This document shows, one piece after another, positions 1 through 5,942 of a DNA stretch of 6,820 nt. A model generated the notes under the pieces. It did no database searches. It saw only the letters and a list, made by a program, of their open reading frames with translations, and had not been told where the DNA came from. The position numbers and the translations under genes were made by a program. Every line of letters begins with the position of its first letter. Position 1 is the stretch's first letter. Source of the stretch: an uncultured Acidobacteriaceae bacterium (GTDB lineage Bacteria; Acidobacteriota; Terriglobia; Terriglobales; Acidobacteriaceae); NCBI GenBank assembly GCA_903842845.1, contig CAIMNN010000591.1:1-6820 (forward strand). The letters are read 5' to 3'.

Positions 1-114
1 CCCGGCTCAGCAGGCGCGCGCCGCTTCCTCCTGCCCGTCAGTTGCGGTATGTTGACCCTCATCGAAGGCAAAGAGCCAGTCGCGGAGATTATTACTTTAT
101 TGCCCGGAGAATGA
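1..114 (+). CDS. C-terminal end of an unidentified plus-strand gene (partial)
   Basis: A plus-strand frame is open from base 1 to a TGA at 112-114, giving 37 residues of an incomplete protein. Third codon positions in the first two thirds are mostly G or C, as in the other genes here. The stop lies 6 bases before the stop of the opposing permease, a normal convergent arrangement in a compact genome. The tail contains LPV, then IEGKEP followed by AEII. This loosely recalls the C-terminus of glycerol-3-phosphate dehydrogenase GpsA (MPI...EGK.P.EA...L), but the spacing differs by one residue and the match is too short to name the gene. An alternative reading is a minus-strand start at 60-62, but it has no ribosome binding site and no membrane-like N-terminus. 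Confidence 0.4.
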   Translation, partial: PGSAGARRFLLPVSCGMLTLIEGKEPVAEIITLLPGE

Positions 115-120
115 AATTAT

Positions 121-1071
121 TCAAACGCGCATGCGCGGGTTCGCCCATTTTGTTGCGGCGTCGGTGAGCACGTTGACCAGCACGTATGTCAGCCCAATTG
201 CGAGAAGGCAACCCTGTACCAGTTCGTAGTCACGGTTTGAGATTGCGGTGACCACCAGCCGCCCCAACCCCGGCCAACTGAATATCGTCTCCGTCACGAT
301 TGCGCCGGCGAGCAGCGCGCCAAACTGCAAGCCGACGACGGTGAGTATTGGCACCAGTGCGTTCGGCAACGCATGGCGCAGCAGGACCGCCCACTCGCTC
401 AGCCCTTTGGCGCGCGCGGTGCGGATGTAATCCTGGTTCAGCTCCTCGAGCATTGAAGTGCGCACCATGCGCGTGAGGATGGCTGCGAGCGAGAGGCCCA
501 TTGTCACCGCGGGCAGAATCAGATAGGGCATTTCAATTGCGTGCCAGCCAAACCCCGCCGCAGGCACGCTGCTCGCGCCCGAGACAGGCAGCCATCCCAG
601 CGAGATTGAAAATACGACAATCAACGCCGGACCAAGCGCCAGCCCCGGAACAGAGAGCCCGAAGAGGCTGGTGACGCCGAGCAGTTGGTCAAGCCATTTG
701 CCGCGATTGACCGCTGCCAGTATTCCTGCCGGGAGCGCGAGTAGCAAGGCCAGAGCGAGCGAGGCAAGTGTCAGCGCCAATGTGAAGGGATACCGCTGCA
801 AGATGAGATGCCCCACCGTTTCATGCAGCCGCAGCGACTGGCCGAGGTCTCCGGTCAGAACGCCCTTCCAATAATGGATGTATTGAAGATGCAGCGGCAG
901 ATCGAGGCCGGTCTGGTGGCGCAGCTTGTCGAGGTCAGCAGGCGTTGCGCCTTCGCCGAGCATTAGTTGGATGGGGTCGCCCGGCACCAGATGAATGAGC
1001 AGAAAGACCAGCGAGACCACCAGCCAGACAACGGGCAGTGCAAGGGCCAGTCTTTTGAGGATTGCTCGCAT
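121..1071 (-). CDS. DppB/OppB-type ABC transporter permease
   Basis: Inner-membrane permease subunit of a peptide/nickel/oligopeptide-class ABC importer; it would form half of the translocation channel with a DppC-type partner. At 316 aa it is of normal length for the family. Hydrophobic segments lie at about 9-29, 97-120, 132-158, 184-203, 240-262 and 286-305, six in all. Family signatures visible are VPGDP (29-33) after the first segment, the cytoplasmic EAA loop (about 214-236, DYIRTARAKGLSE through ALPNA) that contacts the ATPase, and FSWPGLGRL (264-272) followed by RDY (280-282). The start is well fixed: an in-frame TGA lies just one codon upstream (1075-1077), although no Shine-Dalgarno sequence is present. 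No dppC, ATPase or binding-protein gene is next to it; the upstream neighbour is a cytochrome c with its own terminator. The substrate cannot be inferred. Confidence 0.93.
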   Translation of the reverse strand: MRAILKRLALALPVVWLVVSLVFLLIHLVPGDPIQLMLGEGATPADLDKLRHQTGLDLPLHLQYIHYWKGVLTGDLGQSLRLHETVGHLILQRYPFTLALTLASLALALLLALPAGILAAVNRGKWLDQLLGVTSLFGLSVPGLALGPALIVVFSISLGWLPVSGASSVPAAGFGWHAIEMPYLILPAVTMGLSLAAILTRMVRTSMLEELNQDYIRTARAKGLSEWAVLLRHALPNALVPILTVVGLQFGALLAGAIVTETIFSWPGLGRLVVTAISNRDYELVQGCLLAIGLTYVLVNVLTDAATKWANPRMRV

Positions 1072-1082
1072 GGGTCAGATTG

Positions 1083-1111
1083 AGAATACCGCAGACTACT
1101 TCACACGTCAC
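1083..1111 (-). promoter_or_regulatory. Possible promoter of the permease gene with very short leader
   Basis: On the minus strand, GTGACG (1111-1106; 4 of 6 matches to TTGACA) is followed after exactly 17 bases by TATTCT (1088-1083; 4 of 6 matches to TATAAT). Initiation about 7 bases downstream would fall near 1076, leaving a leader of about 5 bases before the ATG at 1071. That fits the absence of a Shine-Dalgarno sequence. The cytochrome terminator at 1157-1197 lies upstream, so the permease needs its own promoter. The match is moderate and could be chance. Confidence 0.35.
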
Positions 1112-1156
1112 ATGCTCAAAGCGCGGCGCAACGCCTTGTGACGAAGCCGTTTTCCG

Positions 1157-1197
1157 CGCAAAACAACAGCTGGCACCGGTGTGTATCGGCGCCAGCT
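1157..1197 (-). terminator. Rho-independent terminator of the cytochrome c gene
   Basis: Read on the minus strand, AGCTGGC-G-CCG pairs with CGG-T-GCCAGCT, an 11-bp stem including one G-U wobble, closed by an 8-base loop. It is followed directly by the T-rich run GTTGTTTT. On the plus strand the wobble becomes an A-C mismatch and no T tract follows, so the orientation is clear. It begins 29 bases after the stop of the cytochrome c gene and should separate it from the permease. Confidence 0.75.
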
Positions 1198-1226
1198 TGA
1201 GGAGAATGGGGGCGAATGCTGCTTTG

Positions 1227-1628
1227 TTATTTTTTCGAAACGTTGCGGACGTAGAGCACGATGTTCCAGACCACATCATCAGAAGCGCGGCCCATTGACT
1301 CGGGCGGCATCTTGTCAATGCCATTGCGGATGATGTCAAAGATCTGACCGTCGGTCTTTTCTCCCAGTGTCTTGGGATCGGTCCAATCCTTCAGGCTGAG
1401 CTGCATGTCGTTTGCCAGGTCGGTCTTGCCGTTGCCGTTAGCGCCGTGGCACATTGCGCAATCAATACTGAAGATCTCCTTTGCGCGGGCCTGCGACTCA
1501 TTTGTTGGCTTGACCGGGTTGGTCATCTTGGCATGGGATGTTGTGTCTTGAGCGCTGCGGATCGCCGGGGGGAGCGATGCCAGAAGCAATATAACCGCTG
1601 CAACTGAGAGGGTGCTGATGAACTTCAT
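1227..1628 (-). CDS. Periplasmic monohaem cytochrome c, class I type
   Basis: Small exported electron carrier of 133 aa. The N-terminus MKFISTLSVAAVILLLASLPP is a Sec signal or membrane anchor (about residues 1-27). One haem-binding motif, CAMCH, lies at 57-61, followed by the usual GANGNGK segment. The likely distal ligand is Met107 in KMPPE, and the C-terminal helix DDVVWNIVLYVRNV (117-130) is typical of class I cytochromes. The frame is open further upstream (to 1679), but the ATG at 1628 is preferred because it gives a clean signal peptide and has a perfect AGGAGG 8 bases before it. A -10 box lies upstream and a strong terminator follows, so it looks monocistronic. Redox partner and pathway cannot be read from the neighbours. 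Confidence 0.92.
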   Translation of the reverse strand: MKFISTLSVAAVILLLASLPPAIRSAQDTTSHAKMTNPVKPTNESQARAKEIFSIDCAMCHGANGNGKTDLANDMQLSLKDWTDPKTLGEKTDGQIFDIIRNGIDKMPPESMGRASDDVVWNIVLYVRNVSKK

Positions 1629-1636
1629 TCCGAAAG

Positions 1637-1642
1637 CCTCCT
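1637..1642 (-). promoter_or_regulatory. Consensus ribosome binding site of the cytochrome c gene
   Basis: AGGAGG on the minus strand, 8 bases before the ATG at 1628. It fixes the start there rather than at the longer in-frame start at 1679, which would put 17 extra residues before the signal peptide. Confidence 0.85.
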
Positions 1643-1696
1643 GGAAAGCGGCAGCGAACAGAGAACCCGTTTCAGCCACCGATATTAACCGCCACG

Positions 1697-1725
1697 ATTA
1701 TAGCCCCGAAATCCGGGCAGGGTTT
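1697..1725 (-). promoter_or_regulatory. Probable promoter of the cytochrome c gene
   Basis: The minus strand carries a perfect TATAAT at 1702-1697. The hexamer 17 bases upstream (AAACCC, 1725-1720) does not resemble TTGACA, so any promoter would rely on the -10 box or on an activator. Initiation near 1690 would give a leader of about 62 bases containing the AGGAGG site. A small CCCG/CGGG inverted repeat (1705-1708 with 1714-1717) sits in the spacer. Confidence 0.45.
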
Positions 1726-1756
1726 AGTGACGGCGGACACGCTTCTGAAAACCCTG
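1718..1756. repeat. 8-bp inverted repeat overlapping the cytochrome c -35 region
   Basis: CAGGGTTT (1718-1725) is repeated inverted as AAACCCTG (1749-1756), separated by 23 bases. The inner arm covers the -35 position of the presumed cytochrome c promoter, so it could be an activator or repressor site. No T tract follows on either strand, which argues against a terminator for the upstream CBS-domain gene. It may be chance. Confidence 0.3.
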
Positions 1757-1788
1757 TTGCTGCTATGAAACTGCGATTCCTCAATGGA

Positions 1789-3174
1789 TTAGTCGGCCTC
1801 AATTGGCTGGTCGGCAACCTCGATGCGCACCTTGGCGATGCGCCGGGCGTCCATCTCGACCACGGTCATTCTGCGCCCCTCCCAGGCCACCACTTCACCC
1901 GGCTCGGGGATGTGCCCCAACTGGAGCATGATGAATCCGGCCAGAGTTTCGATGCCCGCCTCACGCGGCAGGCTCCATTGCATCTGGGTTTCAAGGTCGC
2001 GCAGGTTCATGCTGCCGTCCATCAACAATGCGCCTGAGGCGGTTGTGATGACCGGCTTAGCCGGGTCGTCGAATTCGTCCTCCAACTCGCCGGTCAACTG
2101 CTCCACGGCGTCTTCCACGGTCACCAGGCCGACGGTCGTGCCGTACTCATCGACGACGATTGCCAGTTGACGACGCTTTTTTTGCAGGTCGCGAAGCAGG
2201 TCGAGCACCGTCTTCGTCTCAGGGACGACAAAAACATCGCGCATGATCTGCGAAAGGCGCAGCGAGTGGTAGCCGGTGGTCAACAACTGCCCGCCGCTGC
2301 CGGAGTCAACCACAGGCCGGGCCGGGCGGAAATGCATCAGCCGCGCAATGTCATTGGCGTAGATGATGCCGATGATGTGCTCTGGCCCGCGCGTTTCGTC
2401 GTAAACCGGGAGCCGCGAGTGTTGGTGTTGGATAACCGCCGCGCTCGCCTCTTCAATGAACATATTCGACGGCAGCGCGACGATTCGTTGTCGCGGCGTC
2501 ATGATCTCGCGCACCGTTATCTCTTCAAGTTCGAGCGCGCGGTGAACCAGAGTCTCCTGGTATACGGGCAGCACACCGACGCGCCGTGCAGCCGTCGCGA
2601 TGAGCTTCAACTCTTCGGCCGAGTGGACTGTGTCTTTCTCCGTTATCGGCACATTGAATGCCTTGAGCACAAACGCCGCTGAGGAGCGCAGGAAGCGCAC
2701 AGCCGGGCGCGTTACCGACATGAAGAAGAGCATTGAGGGCGCAACCGCCACGGCCAGCGCATCGGTCCGCCGCAAGGCAAGCGACTTCGGCACCAGCTCG
2801 CCAAGCAGAACGTGAAAATATGTGATGAAGGCGAATCCCAGCGCCACCGCCGCAATGTGCGAGTAAAGCACCGCATGCGTGAAGTGCAGCGGAAGGGAAT
2901 TGATGCCTACGAGGAAGAGCCCGGCCAGCGTCGGCTCACCGATCCAGCCCAAAGCCAGCGAGCAGAGTGTTACGCCCAACTGCACGGCGGGCAGAAAATC
3001 GTCCAGTTCCTCCTGCAATCTGCGCACCGCACGCGCCCCAGGCGTGGCTGCGGTTATCATCTGCTCCACGCGTGAATCGCGGATGGAGATAAGCGCGAAC
3101 TCCGCGGCCACAAAGAACCCGTTGGCCAGTATCAGCGCGGCAATGACGACGAATTGGAGCAGTGCAAATTGCAT
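1789..3174 (-). CDS. CNNM / CBS-pair / CorC_HlyC domain membrane protein ("hemolysin" family)
   Basis: Integral membrane protein of 461 aa with the full three-part architecture of the CNNM/CorC family. The N-terminal CNNM (DUF21) domain spans about 1-185, with hydrophobic segments near 3-25, 62-92, 101-124 and 138-160 and the hallmark GELVPK at 125-130. A CBS pair covers about 218-365, including REIMTPR (222-228), SRLPVYD (253-259) and VVDEYGTTVGLVTVED (340-355). The C-terminal CorC_HlyC domain covers about 375-455. Family members are linked to Mg2+/Co2+ handling and efflux; the hemolysin label is historical. The open frame reaches 3519, but the preceding residues are low-complexity and unlike the family, so the start at 3174 is chosen. 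A GGGGAG lies 13 bases upstream of it; the TTG codon immediately before would have better spacing (10 bases) and is an alternative start. Confidence 0.9.
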   Translation of the reverse strand: MQFALLQFVVIAALILANGFFVAAEFALISIRDSRVEQMITAATPGARAVRRLQEELDDFLPAVQLGVTLCSLALGWIGEPTLAGLFLVGINSLPLHFTHAVLYSHIAAVALGFAFITYFHVLLGELVPKSLALRRTDALAVAVAPSMLFFMSVTRPAVRFLRSSAAFVLKAFNVPITEKDTVHSAEELKLIATAARRVGVLPVYQETLVHRALELEEITVREIMTPRQRIVALPSNMFIEEASAAVIQHQHSRLPVYDETRGPEHIIGIIYANDIARLMHFRPARPVVDSGSGGQLLTTGYHSLRLSQIMRDVFVVPETKTVLDLLRDLQKKRRQLAIVVDEYGTTVGLVTVEDAVEQLTGELEDEFDDPAKPVITTASGALLMDGSMNLRDLETQMQWSLPREAGIETLAGFIMLQLGHIPEPGEVVAWEGRRMTVVEMDARRIAKVRIEVADQPIEAD

Positions 3175-3267
3175 CAAACAGTTAGACTCCCCACGCTGTG
3201 AGAATATCCCATCACCGTAAGCCGAATAGGTCGATTTTGAGCGTTCCTGTTTGTATGGTTTTTGGCT

Positions 3268-3297
3268 GGAACCGGCCGCCCGCCATCTGCGTATAGT
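3268..3297 (+). promoter_or_regulatory. Possible ECF-sigma-type promoter for the DUF4097 gene
   Basis: GGAACC (3268-3273) is followed after 16 bases by CGTATA (3290-3295). This matches the general ECF sigma pattern of a GGAAC/GAAAC -35 element and a CGT-containing -10 element with a spacer of about 16. The same region contains TATAGT (3292-3297), a fair housekeeping -10, but no TTGACA-like element at 17 bases. Initiation near 3302 would give a leader of about 40 bases carrying the GAGGTGA ribosome site (3333-3339). Confidence 0.45.
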
Positions 3298-3342
3298 GAT
3301 TCTGAGGTCGTATTTTCTAAAAATCAGCCTCCGAGGTGAATC

Positions 3343-4176
3343 ATGAAGAAGTTCCTCCTCTGCGCCGCTCTTGTTGCGGCCTTCTCGCTTCCCGCACTGG
3401 CATCCGAGGCCACATTTGAACGCACGCTCAGTGTCAAAGGGCAGGCAACGCTCATCATCAACACCGGCTCGGGTTACATTCATTTGACCCGCGGCAACGA
3501 CAGCCAGATCCAGATACACGGTCGCGTCAAGAGTTCAGGCTGGGATGGCAGTGAAGCCAAGGTCAAGGAGATTGCCGAGCATCCGCCTATTGAACAGACC
3601 GGCGATATCATCCGCATCGGAACGCATAACGAGCATTGGAACCACATCACCATTGATTACGATGTGCAACTGCCGGCGAATGCCATCCTCAATGCCGGAA
3701 CCGGCTCGGGCGACATTATTGTCGAGGGTGTCGGTCAGAACTCGGTAATTGAGACCGGCTCCGGCAATATCAAAGCCAACGGGCTCACTGGCTCTCTCAG
3801 GGCGCATACCGGCTCCGGCAATATTGACGGAGACCTCAGTGGCTCGGGCGAAGTGCAGGCCGGAACCGGAAGCGGCAATGTCACTCTGCATGGTGTACAC
3901 GGTGGCTTGAAGGCTGAGACTGGTTCAGGCAACATCCATATCAGCGGCAACCCTGAACATGATTGGAAGCTCGAAACCGGTTCGGGTTCTGTGGTACTCG
4001 AGGTCGGCCACGCGGCATTTGACCTCAACGCCGAGACCGGCAGCGGCAGCATCCAGGTAGACCAACCCTCCACGTTTGAAGGCTCACAGGAGAAGCACCA
4101 CGTCCGCAGCAAGGTCAACGGCGGCGGCCCGGCAGTCAAGGTCGAAACCGGTTCGGGTGATATTCGCGTTCGCTGA
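3343..4176 (+). CDS. Exported DUF4097-type beta-strand repeat protein
   Basis: A 277-aa secreted or periplasmic protein. Residues 1-20 form a Sec signal peptide ending ALA before SEA; there is no lipobox. A more irregular N-terminal part (21-110) ends in the family-typical YDVQLP (106-111). It is followed by a repeat region in which TGSG recurs at 120, 138, 156, 175, 193, 212, 232 and 269, with an early copy at 41. The 18-20 residue period suggests a right-handed beta-solenoid, each TGSG sitting at a turn before a short strand (DIIV, NIKA, NIHI). The start has a good GAGGTGA 6 bases away (counted from GAGG). DUF4097 proteins have no established enzymatic role; many are thought to be envelope or adhesin-like. 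The stop is followed by a hairpin and then the HAD gene. Confidence 0.88.
   Translation: MKKFLLCAALVAAFSLPALASEATFERTLSVKGQATLIINTGSGYIHLTRGNDSQIQIHGRVKSSGWDGSEAKVKEIAEHPPIEQTGDIIRIGTHNEHWNHITIDYDVQLPANAILNAGTGSGDIIVEGVGQNSVIETGSGNIKANGLTGSLRAHTGSGNIDGDLSGSGEVQAGTGSGNVTLHGVHGGLKAETGSGNIHISGNPEHDWKLETGSGSVVLEVGHAAFDLNAETGSGSIQVDQPSTFEGSQEKHHVRSKVNGGGPAVKVETGSGDIRVR
3463..4158 (+). repeat. TGSG protein repeat region (nine copies)
   Basis: Nine copies of the peptide TGSG occur within the DUF4097 gene, plus one degenerate SGSG at residues 166-169. Codon use varies between copies (ACCGGCTCGGGT, ACCGGAAGCGGC, ACTGGTTCAGGC, ACCGGCAGCGGC), so the repeat is conserved at the protein level rather than being a recent DNA duplication. 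The longest exact DNA repeat noticed is 17 bases (3754-3770 and 3808-3824), 54 bases or 18 codons apart. Confidence 0.85.
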
Positions 4177-4190
4177 GCTCAAATCAACGC

Positions 4191-4227
4191 GCGGAGCATG
4201 AACCTATAAACTGGGTTCATGCTCCGC
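4191..4227. repeat. Perfect 14-bp hairpin spanning the HAD gene start codon
   Basis: GCGGAGCATGAACC (4191-4204) pairs perfectly with GGTTCATGCTCCGC (4214-4227) around the 9-base loop TATAAACTG. It starts 15 bases after the DUF4097 stop and its right arm contains the HAD start codon (4219-4221). There is no T tract on the plus strand, so it is not a standard intrinsic terminator, though it could stabilise the 3' end of the DUF4097 message. In a read-through transcript it would bury the HAD start codon and the only GGAG nearby. Confidence 0.85.
4205..4210 (+). promoter_or_regulatory. Possible -10 element for leaderless HAD transcript
   Basis: TATAAA lies 8 bases before the ATG at 4219. Initiation at the usual distance would fall on or within a base or two of the A of the ATG, giving a leaderless message and breaking up the hairpin. 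There is no recognisable -35 hexamer at 17 bases (4182-4187 is AATCAA), so support rests on position and on the lack of a Shine-Dalgarno sequence. Confidence 0.35.
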
Positions 4228-4959
4228 ATTCATCGCGCCATCCCCAGCGACGCAATCCGTCTCATCGTCTTTGATCTCGATGGCACGCTCATCGATTCGA
4301 CCATCGACCTGTGCAACAGTGTGAATGCGACCCTGCGCGAGTTCAACCGCGCGGAGCTGCCCGCCCCGCAGATAACCGGTTACATCGGCGACGGCGCGCA
4401 GATGTTGGTTCGTCGCGCGCTCTTCGGCGTGAACGAGCCGCCAGAGCACACTGAAGAAGAAAATCGCCTGCTTGAATCGGCGATGCGCTACTTTCTCACT
4501 TACTACCGCGCCCACAAGCTGGATTTCACTTACGCGTATGAAGGCGTACTCGACGCGCTTGCGGCGCTTGAGCATCTATCCAGCGGCGGCAAACGCCAGA
4601 TGGCGTGCCTCACCAACAAGCCCGTCGGTCCGGCTCGCGCAATATGCGAGGCACTCGGGATCTCACAATATCTATTTGCGGTCTACGGCGGCGACAGCTT
4701 CCCGGTCAAAAAGCCAGACCCGCTCGGTCTGCGCACACTCATGGACGAGGCCGGCGTCAAGCCCGATGCAACGTTGATGATCGGTGACAGCGAGGTCGAT
4801 GTGAAGACCGCGCGCAACGCCGGAGTGTGGACCATCGGCTGCACCTATGGTCTTGCGCCGCATACGCTCGACGAAATGCACCCCGACCTCACTGTCGATC
4901 ATCCAATTGAGTGGGTTGAAGCGCTCAACAGCGTTGCAGCGCAAAGAAGGCAATCATGA
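4219..4959 (+). CDS. HAD-superfamily hydrolase, phosphoglycolate phosphatase-like
   Basis: Cytoplasmic phosphatase of 246 aa, probably acting on 2-phosphoglycolate or a similar small phosphate ester; substrate is not certain from sequence. All four HAD motifs are present: motif I FDLDGTLIDS with Asp19 (nucleophile) and Asp21, motif II Thr132 in LTNKP, motif III lysine at 164/165 in KKPDP, and motif IV GDSEVD with Asp190 and Asp194 for Mg2+. The region between motifs I and II (about 28-108) is a helical C1 cap, as in Gph/PGP enzymes. The ATG at 4219 is the only usual start: an in-frame TAA lies at 4207-4209 and no ATG, GTG or TTG occurs between it and motif I. It has no Shine-Dalgarno sequence and sits inside a hairpin arm. 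Its stop overlaps the next gene's start (ATGA), implying co-translation. Confidence 0.9.
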   Translation: MLRIHRAIPSDAIRLIVFDLDGTLIDSTIDLCNSVNATLREFNRAELPAPQITGYIGDGAQMLVRRALFGVNEPPEHTEEENRLLESAMRYFLTYYRAHKLDFTYAYEGVLDALAALEHLSSGGKRQMACLTNKPVGPARAICEALGISQYLFAVYGGDSFPVKKPDPLGLRTLMDEAGVKPDATLMIGDSEVDVKTARNAGVWTIGCTYGLAPHTLDEMHPDLTVDHPIEWVEALNSVAAQRRQS

Positions 4960-5930
4960 GCAACTCGCAACTCCGCATCGTAATCCCCGGCGGCTCCGGA
5001 CAGATGGGGCAACTGCTCGCGCGCCATTTTCACGAGCAGGGTCATCGCGTCAGCGTGCTCACTCGGGGCCCGAGCACTGCGCCGTGGGAAACGGTTTACT
5101 GGGACGGCGAAACAATTGGCGACTGGACTGACACGCTCGAAGGCGCTGATGTCTGCATCAATCTCACGGGGCGCACTGTCAACTGCCGCGGCACAAAGAA
5201 AAACCGCGAGCAGATGTACAACTCGCGTATCCGCTCAACGGAATTGCTGGGCGATGTCATCAGCCAGCTCTCCGAGCCGCCGCGCCTGTGGATGAACGCC
5301 TCCACCGCGACCATATATCAGCACTCGTATGACCAGCCGATGGACGAGTTGACAGGCATAATTGGTGAGACACCTGACAAGCCCTTCATGTGGCATTTTT
5401 CTGTGCAACTCGCACAGGATTGGGAGAAGGCAGTCTACAAAACGCCCACGCCGCGCACGCGCAAAATTCTTCTACGCACCTCGCTGCTCTTTGGTCCGCA
5501 TCCGGGCAGTGTCTTCGCGGTTATGCTCGGTCTTGTCCGTGCGCGTCTTGGCGGCCATGTTGGCAATGGCCGTCAATATGTTTCCTGGATACACGAGAAC
5601 GACTACGCCCGCGCGGTTGAATTTTTAATTGAACACGAAGAGTTGGACGGCCCAATCAATTTGGCCGCGCCTGAGCCGCTGACTAATAGAGATTTTATGC
5701 GTGCGTTCCGAACGGCCTGGGGAAGAGGGCTTCCCGTCAACGGCCTGCCCACACCCACACCGCTGCTCGAACTGGGCGCACTCTTCCTGCGCACCGAGTC
5801 GGAGCTGGTGCTCAAGAGCCGCAGGGTTGTCCCCACGCGACTGCTTGATGCGGGATACAAATTTGAATACTCTGACTGGCCCACCGCGGTGAACGATCTC
5901 GTTCGCCAATGGCGGGCCGCAGAGCACTGA
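4956..5930 (+). CDS. TIGR01777-family SDR (YfcH/SDR39U1-like nucleotide-sugar-epimerase-type protein)
   Basis: Cytoplasmic Rossmann-fold protein of 324 aa in the atypical SDR family that includes YfcH and human SDR39U1; the substrate is unknown for most members. The N-terminal NAD(P)-binding loop is GGSGQMG (12-18). Family features follow: CINLTGRTVNCRGT (67-80), SRIRST (90-95), ASTATIYQH (115-123), the DWEKA segment (155-159), the RTSLLFG strand (174-180), SWIHENDYARA (210-220) and NLAAPEPLTN (235-244). The C-terminal DUF1731 domain (about 262-318) has ELVLKSRRVVPTRLLDAGYKFEY. No SDR-type YxxxK pair is obvious, as is common in this family. The start overlaps the HAD stop by 4 bases, with AGAAGG upstream (4945-4950). 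It ends in tandem in-frame stops TGA TAA, 12 bases from the opposing cytochrome c stop. Confidence 0.9.
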   Translation: MSNSQLRIVIPGGSGQMGQLLARHFHEQGHRVSVLTRGPSTAPWETVYWDGETIGDWTDTLEGADVCINLTGRTVNCRGTKKNREQMYNSRIRSTELLGDVISQLSEPPRLWMNASTATIYQHSYDQPMDELTGIIGETPDKPFMWHFSVQLAQDWEKAVYKTPTPRTRKILLRTSLLFGPHPGSVFAVMLGLVRARLGGHVGNGRQYVSWIHENDYARAVEFLIEHEELDGPINLAAPEPLTNRDFMRAFRTAWGRGLPVNGLPTPTPLLELGALFLRTESELVLKSRRVVPTRLLDAGYKFEYSDWPTAVNDLVRQWRAAEH

Positions 5931-5942
5931 TAAAAGCAGGCC

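Noticed and set aside
1..62. Minus-strand start at 60-62 as the beginning of a dppC-type partner gene
   Set aside because: The 20 visible residues are basic and not membrane-like, no ribosome site precedes them, and the overlapping plus-strand frame ends neatly before the permease stop.
1062..1298. Plus-strand open frame of 78 codons across the permease/cytochrome gap
   Set aside because: It overlaps the terminator and the ends of two well-supported minus-strand genes and shows no domain, ribosome site or codon bias.
1789..3174. Virulence role suggested by the hemolysin family name
   Set aside because: The name is historical for CorC/CNNM-type proteins; the visible domains point to membrane metal-ion handling, not to a toxin.
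3175..3519. N-terminal extension of 115 residues on the CNNM/CBS protein
   Set aside because: It is unlike the family, overlaps the divergent promoter region and the start of the DUF4097 gene, and the family-typical N-terminus begins at 3174.
3535..4139. Long minus-strand open frames with repeated PEPV-like peptides opposite the DUF4097 gene
   Set aside because: They are the antisense reading of the TGSG codons; the repeat pattern follows directly from the sense gene, and they lack ribosome sites and recognisable domains.
4198..4209. Three-codon upstream reading frame (ATG AAC CTA TAA) in the hairpin
   Set aside because: The GGAG lies one base from the ATG, too close to act as a ribosome site, and the frame is probably a by-product of the palindrome copying the true start.
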